64,000 nucleotides of DNA from an uncultured Bacteroidaceae bacterium. Lineage in GTDB: Bacteria > Bacteroidota > Bacteroidia > Bacteroidales > Bacteroidaceae. Location: assembly GCA_905234555.1 (NCBI GenBank), contig CAJOHO010000003.1, positions 100,570-164,569 on the forward strand, written 5' to 3'. The position numbers and the translations under genes were made by a program. The notes under the pieces are model-generated. The model was not told the origin of the DNA, did not search any database, and was given only the letters and a program-made list of their open reading frames with translations. Below are positions 50,363 through 60,489 of this stretch, piece after piece (position 1 is the first letter of the stretch; each line of letters opens with the position of its first letter).

Positions 50363-53300
50363 TTACACGAGTCCGCGTCCGTGACAGTTCTTGAATTTCT
50401 TGCCTGATCCGCAGGGGCAGGGGTCGTTACGTCCCACCTTGGGCTGCTGGTTCACGATGGGCTGCTTCACCTGCGGTCCACCGCTGGTGCGCTGAGCAGC
50501 TGCCTGCTGCATGGCCTTCTGCGTCTCGGAGAGTTCGTCGAGGTTCTGCTGCAGACGGTTCTCCTTGTATTGCGGACGCTGCTGAGGTACTTCTGCTTGA
50601 GCCTGCTGAACCTGTTCGGGGTTCTGCTGAGGCAGGGTCGTACGCATGAGAACGCTGATGGTCTCGTCGTTGATTTCGTTGACCATATTGTCGAAGAGTG
50701 TGACGGACTCGAGCTTGAAGATGAGCAGCGGGTCTTTCTGCTCGTAGCTGGCATTCTGCACAGAGTGCTGCAGTTCGTCCAACGCACGGAGGTTCTCCTT
50801 CCAAGCATCGTCGATGGTGTGGAGAAGGATGGCTTTCTCGAAACCGAGAATGACGTTCTTGCATTGTGTGTCGTAGGCTTCCTTGAGAGGAACGGCAATC
50901 TGATAGACACGACGTCCGTCGGTCAGCGGAACGCGGATGTTCTCGTAGTCCTGGCCACGGGTCTCGAAGACTTCCTTGATGACAGGCCAAGCTGTCTGTG
51001 CCACGCGGTCGGCACGTTTCTTGAAGCTGTTGATGACGATAGCGAAGGCTTCTTCCTCAAGGATGTCACGAGAGGTGCTTTCGTGCTTCTCGGCATTGAA
51101 CGGATATTCGAGCGAGAAGATGCGGATGAACTGTTCCTTACATCCTTCGAAGTCGTTGTTCTCGATGATGTTGACGCAACGGTCCCAGATCATGTTGGAG
51201 ATATCCATACCGATACGCTGTCCCATGAGGGCGTGACGGCGGCGTTCGTAGATGACCTTACGCTGTTTGTTCATCACATCGTCATACTCGAGCAGACGCT
51301 TACGGATACCGAAGTTGTTCTCCTCCACCTTCTTCTGGGCACGTTCGATGGACTTGTTGATCATGGAGTGCTCAATCATTTCTCCGTCCTTGAATCCCAG
51401 ACGGTCCATGATGGCGGCAATACGTTCGGAAGCGAACAGACGCATGAGCTTGTCCTCCAAAGACACGTAGAAGACAGAAGAACCTGGGTCACCCTGACGT
51501 CCGGAACGTCCACGAAGCTGACGATCGACGCGACGGCTCTCATGACGCTCCGTACCGATGATGGCGAGACCTCCGGCGGCTTTCACTTCGTCGGAGAGCT
51601 TGATGTCGGTACCACGACCTGCCATGTTGGTGGCGATGGTGACGATGGAACGCTGACCTGCCTGTGCCACGATGTCGGCTTCTTTCTGGTGGAGCTTGGC
51701 GTTGAGGACGTTATGCTCAATCTTACGCATGGTGAGCATCTTGGAGAGCATTTCGGAAATCTCCACGGATGTGGTACCAACAAGAACTGGACGTCCTGCC
51801 TGAACCATACGTTCGATTTCCTCGATAACTGCCTTGTATTTCTCGCGGTTCGTCTTATAGACGCGGTCGTTCATATCCTTACGCTGCACAGGACGGTTGG
51901 TAGGAATCTCCACAACGTCGAGTTTGTAGATATCCCAGAACTCACCTGCCTCTGTGATGGCGGTACCCGTCATACCTGCAAGCTTGTGGTACATACGGAA
52001 GTAGTTCTGCAGGGTGATGGTGGCGAAGGTCTGTGTGGCAGCTTCCACCTTCACACGTTCCTTGGCTTCGACAGCCTGGTGCAGACCGTCGCTCCAACGA
52101 CGTCCTTCCATGATACGTCCTGTCTGCTCGTCCACAATCTTCACCTCTCCGTTGATGACCACATAATCGTCGTCCTTGATGAACATGGTGTAGGCCTTGA
52201 GCAGCTGCTGCATGGTGTGGACACGTTCCGACTTCACGGCATAGTCCTGCATGAGCTTGTCCTTCTTTGCCACACGTTCCTCGTCGGAGAGGTTCTCGTT
52301 GTCGAGTTCAGCCATCTGGCTGGTGATATCGGGCAGGATGAAGAAGTCGTCGTCGTGAACGATAGAAGCAATAAGTTGGTTACCCTTATCGGTCATTTCC
52401 ACAGACTTGAGCTTTTCGTCAACAACGAAGAAGAGTGGGTCGGTGGCTTCGGGCATACGGCGGTTGTTCTGCTCCATATACATGGCTTCGGTCTTGAGCA
52501 GACCGGTCTTGATGCCGTCTTCGGAAAGGAATTTGATGAGTGCCTTGTTCTTAGGCATACTCTTATAGGCACGGAAGAGCGAAAGGAATCCTTCTTCCAC
52601 GTCCTTGGAATTATCGCTGTCGATAAGCTTACGGGCATCTGCCAGATACTGAGTGGCTTGCTTACGCTGAGCTTCAACGAGTTTCTCCACGATGGGACAG
52701 TATTCGTTGAACATCTGGTCGTCGCCTTTCGGCACAGGACCTGAAATGATGAGTGGCGTACGGGCATCGTCAATCAACACGGAATCGACCTCATCGACGA
52801 TGGCATAATTGTGAGCACGTTGCACGAGTTCTTCGGGACGCATCACCATGTTGTCGCGCAAGTAGTCGAAACCAAACTCGTTGTTCGTACCGAAGGTGAT
52901 GTCGGCCTGATAAGCCTTACGACGTGCATCGGAGTGTGGCTGGTGTTTGTCGATACAATCCACACTCAAACCGTGGAACATATAAAGCGGTCCCATCCAC
53001 TCGGAGTCACGCTTGGCGAGGTAATCGTTCACCGTTACCACATGAACACCGTTGCCTGTGAGGGCGTTGAGGAAGACTGGAAGTGTGGCGACGAGGGTTT
53101 TACCTTCACCCGTAGCCATTTCGGCAATCTTACCCTGATGGAGTACCACACCACCGAAGAGCTGAACATCGTAGTGAACCATGTTCCAGACGGTGTCGTT
53201 TCCTCCGGCTTCCCAATGGTTGTACCAGATGGCTTTGTCGCCTTCAATCTCCACGAAATCGTGGTTCATGGAGAGTTCGCGGTCGAAGTCGGTGGCGGTC

Positions 53301-53692
53301 ACTTCCACAGTTTCGTTCTCTGAGAAGCGGCGAGCCGTTTCCTTCACAATGGCGAACACCTCGGGCAGAGCCGCAGTCAGTCCTTCCTCAAAGATGTCGA
53401 GAATCTCCTCCTCCACCTTGTCGATGGCATCGAAGATAGGCTGACGATGGTCGATTTCTGTTTCTTGAATCTTGGCGTTGAGTTTTGCGATCTCCTCACG
53501 CTTTTCTTTAACTAAGTCTTGCAAGTGTGCCTTGATTTCCTTGGTTTTGGCACGCAGCTCATCGTTTGTGAGCTTCTGAATTTCCGGATATACGGCAAGT
53601 ACCTTATCGACAATCGGCTTGATTTCACGCATATCGCGTGCAGCCTTATTGCCAAAGAACTTGCTCAAAAATCCATTCAAACTAAATCCCAT
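50363..53692 (-). CDS. secA: Preprotein translocase ATPase SecA
   Basis: Motor driving proteins through SecYEG. It has 1109 residues, longer than the roughly 900 of E. coli because of insertions typical of Bacteroidetes. Walker A is MATGEGKT near 192-199, then the preprotein cross-linking domain, the second helicase domain ([24 protein letters not shown]) and the C-terminal zinc finger [14 protein letters not shown] (about 1093-1106). It follows the DUF4105 gene by 66 bp. Confidence 0.97.
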   Translation of the reverse strand: MGFSLNGFLSKFFGNKAARDMREIKPIVDKVLAVYPEIQKLTNDELRAKTKEIKAHLQDLVKEKREEIAKLNAKIQETEIDHRQPIFDAIDKVEEEILDIFEEGLTAALPEVFAIVKETARRFSENETVEVTATDFDRELSMNHDFVEIEGDKAIWYNHWEAGGNDTVWNMVHYDVQLFGGVVLHQGKIAEMATGEGKTLVATLPVFLNALTGNGVHVVTVNDYLAKRDSEWMGPLYMFHGLSVDCIDKHQPHSDARRKAYQADITFGTNNEFGFDYLRDNMVMRPEELVQRAHNYAIVDEVDSVLIDDARTPLIISGPVPKGDDQMFNEYCPIVEKLVEAQRKQATQYLADARKLIDSDNSKDVEEGFLSLFRAYKSMPKNKALIKFLSEDGIKTGLLKTEAMYMEQNNRRMPEATDPLFFVVDEKLKSVEMTDKGNQLIASIVHDDDFFILPDITSQMAELDNENLSDEERVAKKDKLMQDYAVKSERVHTMQQLLKAYTMFIKDDDYVVINGEVKIVDEQTGRIMEGRRWSDGLHQAVEAKERVKVEAATQTFATITLQNYFRMYHKLAGMTGTAITEAGEFWDIYKLDVVEIPTNRPVQRKDMNDRVYKTNREKYKAVIEEIERMVQAGRPVLVGTTSVEISEMLSKMLTMRKIEHNVLNAKLHQKEADIVAQAGQRSIVTIATNMAGRGTDIKLSDEVKAAGGLAIIGTERHESRRVDRQLRGRSGRQGDPGSSVFYVSLEDKLMRLFASERIAAIMDRLGFKDGEMIEHSMINKSIERAQKKVEENNFGIRKRLLEYDDVMNKQRKVIYERRRHALMGQRIGMDISNMIWDRCVNIIENNDFEGCKEQFIRIFSLEYPFNAEKHESTSRDILEEEAFAIVINSFKKRADRVAQTAWPVIKEVFETRGQDYENIRVPLTDGRRVYQIAVPLKEAYDTQCKNVILGFEKAILLHTIDDAWKENLRALDELQHSVQNASYEQKDPLLIFKLESVTLFDNMVNEINDETISVLMRTTLPQQNPEQVQQAQAEVPQQRPQYKENRLQQNLDELSETQKAMQQAAAQRTSGGPQVKQPIVNQQPKVGRNDPCPCGSGKKFKNCHGRGLV

Positions 53693-53758
53693 ATTCTTGT
53701 TTTTGTTACTTTTTTCGTTTTTATGAGGCCAGAGATACTATTGAGACAAGAGTGCTTC

Positions 53759-55084
53759 CTAATAATATCTGCGGATGTTGCGATTATAGTTGAGACGCAC
53801 GAGTGAACGTAGCAACAAAGTCAATACCAACGGCAACATGGCAGGGTGAAGCCACTGGATAGGCAGCCAATATAACAGGAAAATGCAGAGCAAACCTGCC
53901 AAATTGACAATTTCCAGCCAATCCACGAACTTGCCGTTATATTTTTTCCGTCCGATGAAAGGACGATGCTTCTTCCGAATCATCAACACATCGACAATCA
54001 TGAAGAACACCAGCGGATTGAAGCCGATGACCAGCCAGTTGCTGCCAACGGCAGGATGTTCGGAGAAGAAGAAGAGGAAGGAAATGAGCAGACCTGCGAT
54101 TCCCTGAGCCGTGAACAGACAGATGTCGAACCAAAGGCTCAGTACCCGACGACAAATGTCGAGATAGGAAAGCAGGAGTGCCACAACAAAGAGAAGCCAG
54201 AAGAAGGCTGTAGGCGAAAGCGGAAAGCTGCTGCCAGTCTGAGGTGCACCAGCTGGTGCATAGATACGCGTCTCACCCACGAAAGGCTGACGGGTCTTAG
54301 CTTTGTCTGCCATCCAGATGCTGTCGCCGTTTTCTCCTAGCACCCGCACACTGTCGGCTGTGGCTACGAGCATGGTGGTGCTGTCGGCATCCGCCATATA
54401 GATAGAAGGTATAAACTGCTGAGTGGTTGCTGTCACCTTTCTATCCACTTCGCTTCCCAGCAGCATGTCGATACCGAAGGCAGTCCAGGGCGTACGGGCC
54501 GTGAACATGTGGAGGATTTCGCGATAAGTCGTGTCAAGCGGTTTACGTTCTACTTTCAGTCCCTTACCAACCACACGCTCAATCATGTCTCTCGCACGCG
54601 TGGTACAATTATCGTAAAGAAAATTGTATCGGTATGTTTTGTTTTCGGGAAGCGCGTTGACCAGAAGTTTTTCCAGCAAATCCTTGCGCTGGGCTTTGGA
54701 AAGGTTCAGCGGCTGCTCCATGACGGCAATACCTTCAGCAGAATAGCGGGAAAGGAAACGGTCCATCGGCTCGGCTGCCAGCACATAGTCTGTTTCGCCT
54801 TTCACAAAACGATAGATGAAGTTCTCGCTGTGGAAGTCGAAGATTCCGTAGTTGAACGAATAGTCCAGACTGTCCGCATCGTTCACACGAACTCGGATGG
54901 CGGTATGTCCGAAAAGCTTATAGGCATCCCAGCCTGGATCACAAGTAAGAAGGGCTACATAGATGCTGTCTTCACGTTCACCTGCCACCTTGGCAGTATC
55001 GCTTGCCGTCTCCACAGGGAGCGGCTTTGCCATCATAAACAAAGAAATACATGCAAGTATGCAGAAAGAGAGTATTCGCTTCAT
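53759..55084 (-). CDS. DUF4105 membrane protein, candidate lipoprotein N-acyltransferase (Lnb)
   Basis: A 441-residue envelope protein. Signal peptide (about 1-20), a DUF4105 domain with papain/NlpC-like blocks LFGHTAIRV (His, about 59) and YNFLYDNCTTRARD (Cys, about 160), then four or five C-terminal membrane helices. From memory, a DUF4105 protein of Bacteroides was shown to N-acylate lipoproteins (Lnb), replacing the absent Lnt; that role here is inferred from family membership. It probably heads an operon with secA, cmk and ispH. Confidence 0.85.
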   Translation of the reverse strand: MKRILSFCILACISLFMMAKPLPVETASDTAKVAGEREDSIYVALLTCDPGWDAYKLFGHTAIRVRVNDADSLDYSFNYGIFDFHSENFIYRFVKGETDYVLAAEPMDRFLSRYSAEGIAVMEQPLNLSKAQRKDLLEKLLVNALPENKTYRYNFLYDNCTTRARDMIERVVGKGLKVERKPLDTTYREILHMFTARTPWTAFGIDMLLGSEVDRKVTATTQQFIPSIYMADADSTTMLVATADSVRVLGENGDSIWMADKAKTRQPFVGETRIYAPAGAPQTGSSFPLSPTAFFWLLFVVALLLSYLDICRRVLSLWFDICLFTAQGIAGLLISFLFFFSEHPAVGSNWLVIGFNPLVFFMIVDVLMIRKKHRPFIGRKKYNGKFVDWLEIVNLAGLLCIFLLYWLPIQWLHPAMLPLVLTLLLRSLVRLNYNRNIRRYY

Positions 55085-55121
55085 TTTTTCTTAAAAATGC
55101 AATTTTTGTGCAAATTTGGTG

Positions 55122-55129
55122 CAAAATTA
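55122..55129 (-). promoter_or_regulatory. -7 promoter element of the DUF4105-secA operon
   Basis: Reverse-strand TAATTTTG followed by C. A stutter of ATAATTC words lies directly upstream at 55140-55172. Confidence 0.6.
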
Positions 55130-55261
55130 CGAAAAAAAATCCATAATTCATAATTCATAATTCATAATTCCATAAAATGCGCAAAAAAACTCTCGTTTTT
55201 ATAGCCGAACGAGAGTTACTATTCTAATTATGCGAAAAAAAAGCGACATTCACGAATAATC

Positions 55262-56542
55262 CTAACTTTCAAAGCGGTCACCCCAGCATTGACGCATCCT
55301 TTCCTGCAGACGGGCTTCCTGAGCAGTATGAGGCTGTGGATGCCAGAAGCGGGCATCTTGTGCTTCATCGGGCAGGAACTGCTGTCTCACGAAGTGGTCG
55401 GGGAAGTCGTGTGCATACTTATAACCATCATGATAGCCCAACTCTTCCATCAGCTTCGTCGGCGCATTTCGCAAATGCAGCGGAACTGGCAGGTTTCCTG
55501 TCTGACGGACATAAGCCAAAGCTCCATCCACACCCAGATAAGCGGAATTGCTCTTGGGACTCGTGGCAAGATAGACGGTGGCTTCAGCCAAAGGAATTCG
55601 TCCTTCGGGCATACCGATTTTCGTCAGGGTGTCGAAGCAGGCGTTAGCCAGCAGCAGACCGTTAGGATTAGCCAAACCCACATCCTCTGCTGCGAGAATC
55701 ACCAGCCTCCGTGCAATGAACACAGGGTCTTCGCCAGCTTCTATCATCCGAGCCAGATAGTAAAGTGCTGCGTCAGGATCGCTACCACGAATGCTCTTGA
55801 TAAAGGCAGAAATCACATCGTAGTGCATCTCCCCGTCTTTGTCGTAAGCCAGCGGGTTCTGTTGGATGGCTTCGAGCACGGAAGCATCGGTCACGACAAC
55901 CTTCTCACCACCACTCTGCTCTACCACGAGTTCGAGGATGTTCAGCAGTTTTCGGGCATCGCCACCACTCTGACGAAGAAGTGCATTTATTTCTTTAAGT
56001 AAAATCTCTTTCTCTTTGAGAACCAAGTCTTTATGAATCGCAGAATCGAGAAGACGAAGGAGCGAATCCTTATCTAAGGATTTCAGCACATAAACCTGAC
56101 AACGACTCAGCAACGGACGGATTACCTCGAAGGAAGGATTCTCCGTGGTGGCACCAATCAGCGTGACGATTCCCTGCTCCACAGCTCCCAGCAACGAGTC
56201 CTGCTGCGACTTGGAAAAACGGTGGATTTCATCGATGAAAAGGATGGGATTGCCCTTGCCGGCGAACAGTCCTGAATGGGAACGTGCTTTATCGATGACT
56301 TCGCGCACATCCTTCACGCCACTCGTGACGGCACTCAGCGTATAGAACGGCACTTCCAAGGTTCGTGCGATGATGTTGGCAAGCGTGGTCTTACCCACTC
56401 CTGGAGGTCCCCACAGGATAAAGGAAGAAACCCTCCGCTGCTCAATCATACGGCGAATCACAGCACCTGGTCCCACCAAGTGCTCCTGTCCGATATATTC
56501 ATCCAGCGTCTTCGGACGCATTCTTTCTGCTAAAGGTTGCAT
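55262..56542 (-). CDS. rarA: Replication-associated recombination protein RarA (MgsA)
   Basis: AAA+ ATPase of the clamp-loader group acting at stalled replication forks. It has 426 residues. It begins [19 protein letters not shown], with Walker [10 protein letters not shown] near 45, Walker [15 protein letters not shown] near 103, and the C-terminal tetramerisation domain with [20 protein letters not shown]. It has its own promoter; palindrome copy 4 lies in the leader. Confidence 0.96.
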   Translation of the reverse strand: MQPLAERMRPKTLDEYIGQEHLVGPGAVIRRMIEQRRVSSFILWGPPGVGKTTLANIIARTLEVPFYTLSAVTSGVKDVREVIDKARSHSGLFAGKGNPILFIDEIHRFSKSQQDSLLGAVEQGIVTLIGATTENPSFEVIRPLLSRCQVYVLKSLDKDSLLRLLDSAIHKDLVLKEKEILLKEINALLRQSGGDARKLLNILELVVEQSGGEKVVVTDASVLEAIQQNPLAYDKDGEMHYDVISAFIKSIRGSDPDAALYYLARMIEAGEDPVFIARRLVILAAEDVGLANPNGLLLANACFDTLTKIGMPEGRIPLAEATVYLATSPKSNSAYLGVDGALAYVRQTGNLPVPLHLRNAPTKLMEELGYHDGYKYAHDFPDHFVRQQFLPDEAQDARFWHPQPHTAQEARLQERMRQCWGDRFES

Positions 56543-56558
56543 AACGTTTCATGTTTAC

Positions 56559-56585
56559 CTTGCGGGGAAACCGCAAGGCACAATT
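56559..56585 (+). repeat. Short palindrome with 3' CACAAT flank (family copy 4)
   Basis: Stem CCTTGCGG/CCGCAAGG around GGAAA, followed by CACAAT. It lies in the rarA 5' leader. Confidence 0.7.
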
Positions 56586-56600
56586 AAAGATTTATGTCTG

Positions 56601-56608
56601 CAAATTTA
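56601..56608 (-). promoter_or_regulatory. -7 promoter element of rarA
   Basis: Reverse-strand TAAATTTG followed by C; the leader is about 52 nt. Confidence 0.6.
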
Positions 56609-56658
56609 CGAACTTTCTTGTGTTCTACCAATTTTTCTTCGAAAATAATGCACAAGTG

Positions 56659-56722
56659 CTGACAGAATGGCAGAGAAGTGACACAAGGATGGCAGTCTGT
56701 CGTCAAGTGGCACGATGTTTGC
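56659..56722 (+). promoter_or_regulatory. Sigma-54-type promoter of htpG with upstream palindromic sites
   Basis: TGGCACG-N4-TTGC at 56708-56722 has the GG and GC dinucleotides exactly 10 bp apart, as required by RpoN. No TAnnTTTG element in a suitable place serves htpG. Upstream, CTGACAGAATGGCAG is an inverted repeat, with related TGACA/TGGCAG/CTGTC words to 56700, possible enhancer-binding sites. Confidence 0.7.
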
Positions 56723-56777
56723 GGAACAAACTATCGTATTAGCTTTGATAATGGAATCAATAAAATAAACAAAATTT

Positions 56778-58856
56778 ATGAAAGAAAAAGGTAACATTGG
56801 AGTGACGACTGAGAACATTTTCCCAGTCATCAAGAAATTTCTTTACAGCGACCACGAAATCTTTATTCGTGAAATCGTAAGTAATGCCGTTGATGCCACG
56901 CAGAAGCTGCGTACTCTGGCATCGAAGGGCGAACTCAAGGAAGAGGCAGGCGACCTCACCGTTCGTGTCAGCATCGACAAGAAGGCTGGTACGCTGACCG
57001 TCAGCGACCGCGGTATCGGTATGACAGCCGAAGAAATCGACAAGTACATCAACCAGATTGCCTTCTCTGGCGCCAACGACTTCCTCGACAAGTACAAAGA
57101 CGATGCCAACGCCATCATCGGACACTTCGGACTCGGTTTCTACTCTGCGTTCATGGTGTCGAAGAAAGTGGAAATCGTGACGAAGAGTTGGCAGGAAGGT
57201 GCTCAGGCTGTGAAGTGGAGCTGCGACGGAAGTCCTGAATACAAGATTGAGGATGCTAAACGCGAAGACCGCGGAACAGACATCATCATGTATATCGACG
57301 ACGACTGCAAGGACTTCCTTGATGAAAACAAGGTGGAAGGGCTGCTGAAGAAATACTGTCACTTCCTCCCCATCACCGTTGCCTTCGGTAAGAAGAAGGA
57401 ATGGAAGGACGGCAAGCAGGTGGAGACCGAAGAAGACAACGTGATTAACGACACCACTCCGCTCTGGACCAAGAAGCCCAGCGAGTTGAAGGACGAAGAC
57501 TACAAGAAGTTCTACCGCGAACTCTACCCTATGGCAGACGAACCGCTCTTCTGGATTCACCTCAACGTCGATTATCCGTTCCACCTCACTGGTGTGCTCT
57601 ATTTCCCCAAGGTGAAGTCGAACTTCGACCTTCAGAAGAACAAGATCCAGCTCTACTGCAATCAGGTGTTTGTTACCGACTCCGTCGAAGGCATCGTGCC
57701 CGACTTCCTCACCCTCCTGCATGGTGTGATTGACTCTCCGGACATTCCGCTGAACGTGAGCCGCAGTTATCTGCAGAGCGACCAGAACGTGAAGAAAATC
57801 TCTACCTATATTTCTAAAAAGGTGAGCGACCGCCTTTCTTCACTCTTCAAGAACGACCGCAAAGACTTCGAAGCCAAATGGGACAACATCAAGATCTTTA
57901 TCCACTACGGAATGCTCTCCGAGAACGACTTCTACGACAAGGCCAACAAGTTCGCACTCTTCAAGGACACAGACGGCAAGTTCTATACTTACGAGGAATA
58001 CCAGACCCTCATCAAGGACAACCAGACCGACAAGGACGGCAACCTCATCTACCTCTACGCTCAGAACAAGGATGACCAGTTCACCTATATCCAGACCGCT
58101 GAAGCCAAGGGTTACAACGTGCTGCTGATGGATGGAGAACTCGATGCCGCTATGGTAGGACTCTTCGAGCAGAAGCTGGAGAAAGCGCGTTTCACCCGTG
58201 TAGATAGTGACGTCATCGACCGCCTTATCGTGAAGAAAGACAGCACGAAAGAAGAACTGCCTGAAGCTCAGAAGGAAGTACTGACCAGCGTATTCCAGAC
58301 TCAGATGCCAAACCTTTCTTCTAACGGAGAAAACGGAAAAGCAGGCTATGAATTCCATGTGGAGGCACAGGCACTTGGAGAAACATCCGCACCTGTTACC
58401 ATCACCCAGAGCGAATACATGCGACGCATGAAGGATATGGCTCGTCTGCAACCAGGAATGGCTTTCTACGGCGAGATGCCCGATATGCTGAACATCGTGC
58501 TGAATACCGACCACAAGCTCGTCAAGAATGTGTTGGAAGAAAGCGAAAAGTCTGTCAGCGAATTCCTCAAACCTATTGATGCTGAAATCGCTGGACTCTC
58601 AGCCCGTCGCGATGCCATCAACCAGCAGAACAAAGACCTCAAGTGGGATGAGATTCCGCAGGAGCGTAAGGACGAACTCTCGAAGACAGAAAAGGATATT
58701 GAGGAGCAACGTGCCAAGAAGACAACCATCATCGGCAACTACGCCAAGGACAACAAGGTGGTTCACCAGCTCATCGACCTCGCCCTTCTTCAGAACGGAC
58801 TTCTCCGTGGCGAAGCGCTCAGCCAATTCATCCAGCGCAGCATCGACCTCATCTAA
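56778..58856 (+). CDS. htpG: Chaperone HtpG (Hsp90)
   Basis: ATP-dependent chaperone. It has 692 residues, longer than the roughly 624 of E. coli. The GHKL ATPase is seen in EIVSNAVDATQKLR, DRGIGM and IGHFGLGFYSAFMV; the middle domain in LNVSRSYLQSD; the C-terminal dimerisation domain near the end, preceded by a charged segment (LSKTEKDIEEQRAKK) that is extra relative to E. coli. The promoter looks sigma-54 dependent and a strong terminator follows. Confidence 0.96.
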   Translation: MKEKGNIGVTTENIFPVIKKFLYSDHEIFIREIVSNAVDATQKLRTLASKGELKEEAGDLTVRVSIDKKAGTLTVSDRGIGMTAEEIDKYINQIAFSGANDFLDKYKDDANAIIGHFGLGFYSAFMVSKKVEIVTKSWQEGAQAVKWSCDGSPEYKIEDAKREDRGTDIIMYIDDDCKDFLDENKVEGLLKKYCHFLPITVAFGKKKEWKDGKQVETEEDNVINDTTPLWTKKPSELKDEDYKKFYRELYPMADEPLFWIHLNVDYPFHLTGVLYFPKVKSNFDLQKNKIQLYCNQVFVTDSVEGIVPDFLTLLHGVIDSPDIPLNVSRSYLQSDQNVKKISTYISKKVSDRLSSLFKNDRKDFEAKWDNIKIFIHYGMLSENDFYDKANKFALFKDTDGKFYTYEEYQTLIKDNQTDKDGNLIYLYAQNKDDQFTYIQTAEAKGYNVLLMDGELDAAMVGLFEQKLEKARFTRVDSDVIDRLIVKKDSTKEELPEAQKEVLTSVFQTQMPNLSSNGENGKAGYEFHVEAQALGETSAPVTITQSEYMRRMKDMARLQPGMAFYGEMPDMLNIVLNTDHKLVKNVLEESEKSVSEFLKPIDAEIAGLSARRDAINQQNKDLKWDEIPQERKDELSKTEKDIEEQRAKKTTIIGNYAKDNKVVHQLIDLALLQNGLLRGEALSQFIQRSIDLI

Positions 58857-58875
58857 AGACTGGACATAAAATATA

Positions 58876-58918
58876 AGGTAGGTCCTAAAAACTGAATTTT
58901 AGGACCTACCTGTTTTTT
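58876..58918 (+). terminator. Strong terminator of htpG
   Basis: Perfect 15-bp stem AGGTAGGTCCTAAAA/TTTTAGGACCTACCT, a 6-nt loop, then G and seven T. Confidence 0.92.
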
Positions 58919-58997
58919 TGAACCTACCTCAAAGTGTGGATCTGCCTACAAGTTTAACCTACCTAAAATTAGGAACAGTCTAAAAGTTAGAATCTGC
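58901..58997. repeat. Spacer stutter, words AACCTACCT and ATCTGCCT
   Basis: Words like the terminator arm (GGACCTACCT, GAACCTACCT, GGATCTGCCT, TAACCTACCT, GAATCTGCCT) recur at roughly 18-20 bp up to the dciA-like stop codon. Confidence 0.6.
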
Positions 58998-59288
58998 CTA
59001 ATAAAACTGTATATCGGTTATTACTAAGGCACCCACATGGTCGTTCAAGCGTCGGACGAGACTGGTGCGTGCCATCATCAGGTCTTGCTTCAGCACGGAG
59101 GACTTGATCTGCACGAACAAGGTCTGATTCTTGATAAAGATGTTGCCTGTATAGCGGACAATCCCCTGCCCCATTACTTCTGCCCACGAATCAATGAGAC
59201 GATGCTGATTGAGCGGCGTCTCTAATCCTTCTTCGCGCAAAAATTGACGAATAACGGTACTGATATGTTCGCTGTTGGTTTTTCGCAT
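58998..59288 (-). CDS. DciA-like (DUF721) protein
   Basis: A 96-residue protein of the DUF721/DciA family. It begins MRKTNSEHISTVIRQFLREEGLETPLNQHRLIDSW and has WAEVMGQGIVRYTGNIFIKNQTLFVQIKSSVLKQDL. Family members are linked to loading the replicative helicase in many bacteria lacking DnaC. Bacteroidetes often place it after recF; here it stands alone between htpG and ilvC. No own promoter is obvious. Confidence 0.9.
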   Translation of the reverse strand: MRKTNSEHISTVIRQFLREEGLETPLNQHRLIDSWAEVMGQGIVRYTGNIFIKNQTLFVQIKSSVLKQDLMMARTSLVRRLNDHVGALVITDIQFY

Positions 59289-59399
59289 GAATCCACCTGA
59301 TGGTTATCAGAAGTTTATTAGAAAAAACTTGCGAAAGTTAAGAGAAATGAAAGAGAATGTGGAATAGACCAAGCCAGGTCTACTCCACATTCTTTCTTA

Positions 59400-60443
59400 C
59401 TAATCGTTTTCAGGACGGAGGCGACGAACCACCTCACCTGTACGCCACATTTCGCTATCACGAAGTGCCTTGAGTTCCTTTTCAAGACCCACGCGGTAGT
59501 CAGGCTTGGAGTTGGCATCGATGCTAATCTGAGCCTCGTTACCAGATACAACGCTTTGGTAGAGTTTCTGCACAACAGGCTTGATGGCATCGTGGAACGG
59601 ACCCATCCAGTCGAGGGCACCACGCTGAGCGGTAGTTGAGCAGTTAGCGTACATCCAGTCCATACCGTTCTTGGCGAAGAGAGGCATGAGTGACTGAGTG
59701 AGTTCCTCAACGGTCTCGTTGAAAGCCTCAGATGGAGTGTGACCGTTCTCACGCAGCACTTCGTACTGAGCAAGGAGGAGTCCCTGGATAGCACCCATGA
59801 GTGAACCGCGCTCACCTGTGAGGTCGGAAGTAGCTTCACGCTTGAAGGTAGTTTCGAACAGATAGCCAGAACCGATACCGATACCGAAAGCAAGCACCTT
59901 CTCTGTAGCGTGACCGCTGGCATCCTGATAAACGGCGTAGCTGGAGTTCAGACCGCGTCCTTCGAGGAACATAGTACGGAGGCTGGTACCGCTACCCTTT
60001 GGAGCTACCATGATAACGTCGATGTCCTTGGGTGGAACCACACCTGTACGGTCGTTCCAGTTGATTGCAAATCCGTGAGAGAAGTAAAGAGTCTTGCCTG
60101 CAGTAAGATAAGGCTTGATGGTTGGCCAGAGTTGCATCTGTGCAGCATCTGAAAGCAACATACAGATAATCGTACCTTTCTCAGCAGCCTCTTCGAGCGA
60201 GAAGAGAGTTTCACCTGGTTTCCAACCGTCGGCTATAGCCTTCTCATAGGTCTTACCCTGACGCTGGCCAACAATCACGTTGAAACCGTTGTCACGCAGG
60301 TTGCAAGCCTGACCAGGTCCCTGAACGCCATAGCCAAGTACGGCGATCGTTTCGTTCTTCAATACTTCACGAGCTTTCTCGAGTGGGAACTCTTCGCGGG
60401 TCATCACTTCTTCGATAACGCCGCCAAAATTCATTTTTGCCAT
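59400..60443 (-). CDS. ilvC: Ketol-acid reductoisomerase
   Basis: NADPH-dependent second step of valine and isoleucine synthesis. It has 347 residues from ATG 60443 (MAKMNFGG). The frame is open upstream but the extension runs through the thioesterase end and is not protein-like. Cofactor motif LGYGVQGPGQACNL, then VGQRQG, HGFAINW, VAPKGSGTSLR and the metal-binding SDLTGERGSLMG. It is the last gene of the ilv operon. Confidence 0.96.
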   Translation of the reverse strand: MAKMNFGGVIEEVMTREEFPLEKAREVLKNETIAVLGYGVQGPGQACNLRDNGFNVIVGQRQGKTYEKAIADGWKPGETLFSLEEAAEKGTIICMLLSDAAQMQLWPTIKPYLTAGKTLYFSHGFAINWNDRTGVVPPKDIDVIMVAPKGSGTSLRTMFLEGRGLNSSYAVYQDASGHATEKVLAFGIGIGSGYLFETTFKREATSDLTGERGSLMGAIQGLLLAQYEVLRENGHTPSEAFNETVEELTQSLMPLFAKNGMDWMYANCSTTAQRGALDWMGPFHDAIKPVVQKLYQSVVSGNEAQISIDANSKPDYRVGLEKELKALRDSEMWRTGEVVRRLRPEND

Positions 60444-60489
60444 AATGATTTGAAATAAATATAAAATTGAAATTTTATTTATAAAATAC

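Noticed and set aside
50570..52744. Long plus-strand open frame of 724 codons opposite secA
   Set aside because: It is the complement of secA coding sequence, has no family motifs, promoter or plausible start, and is rich in His/Val/Leu as expected for antisense frames.
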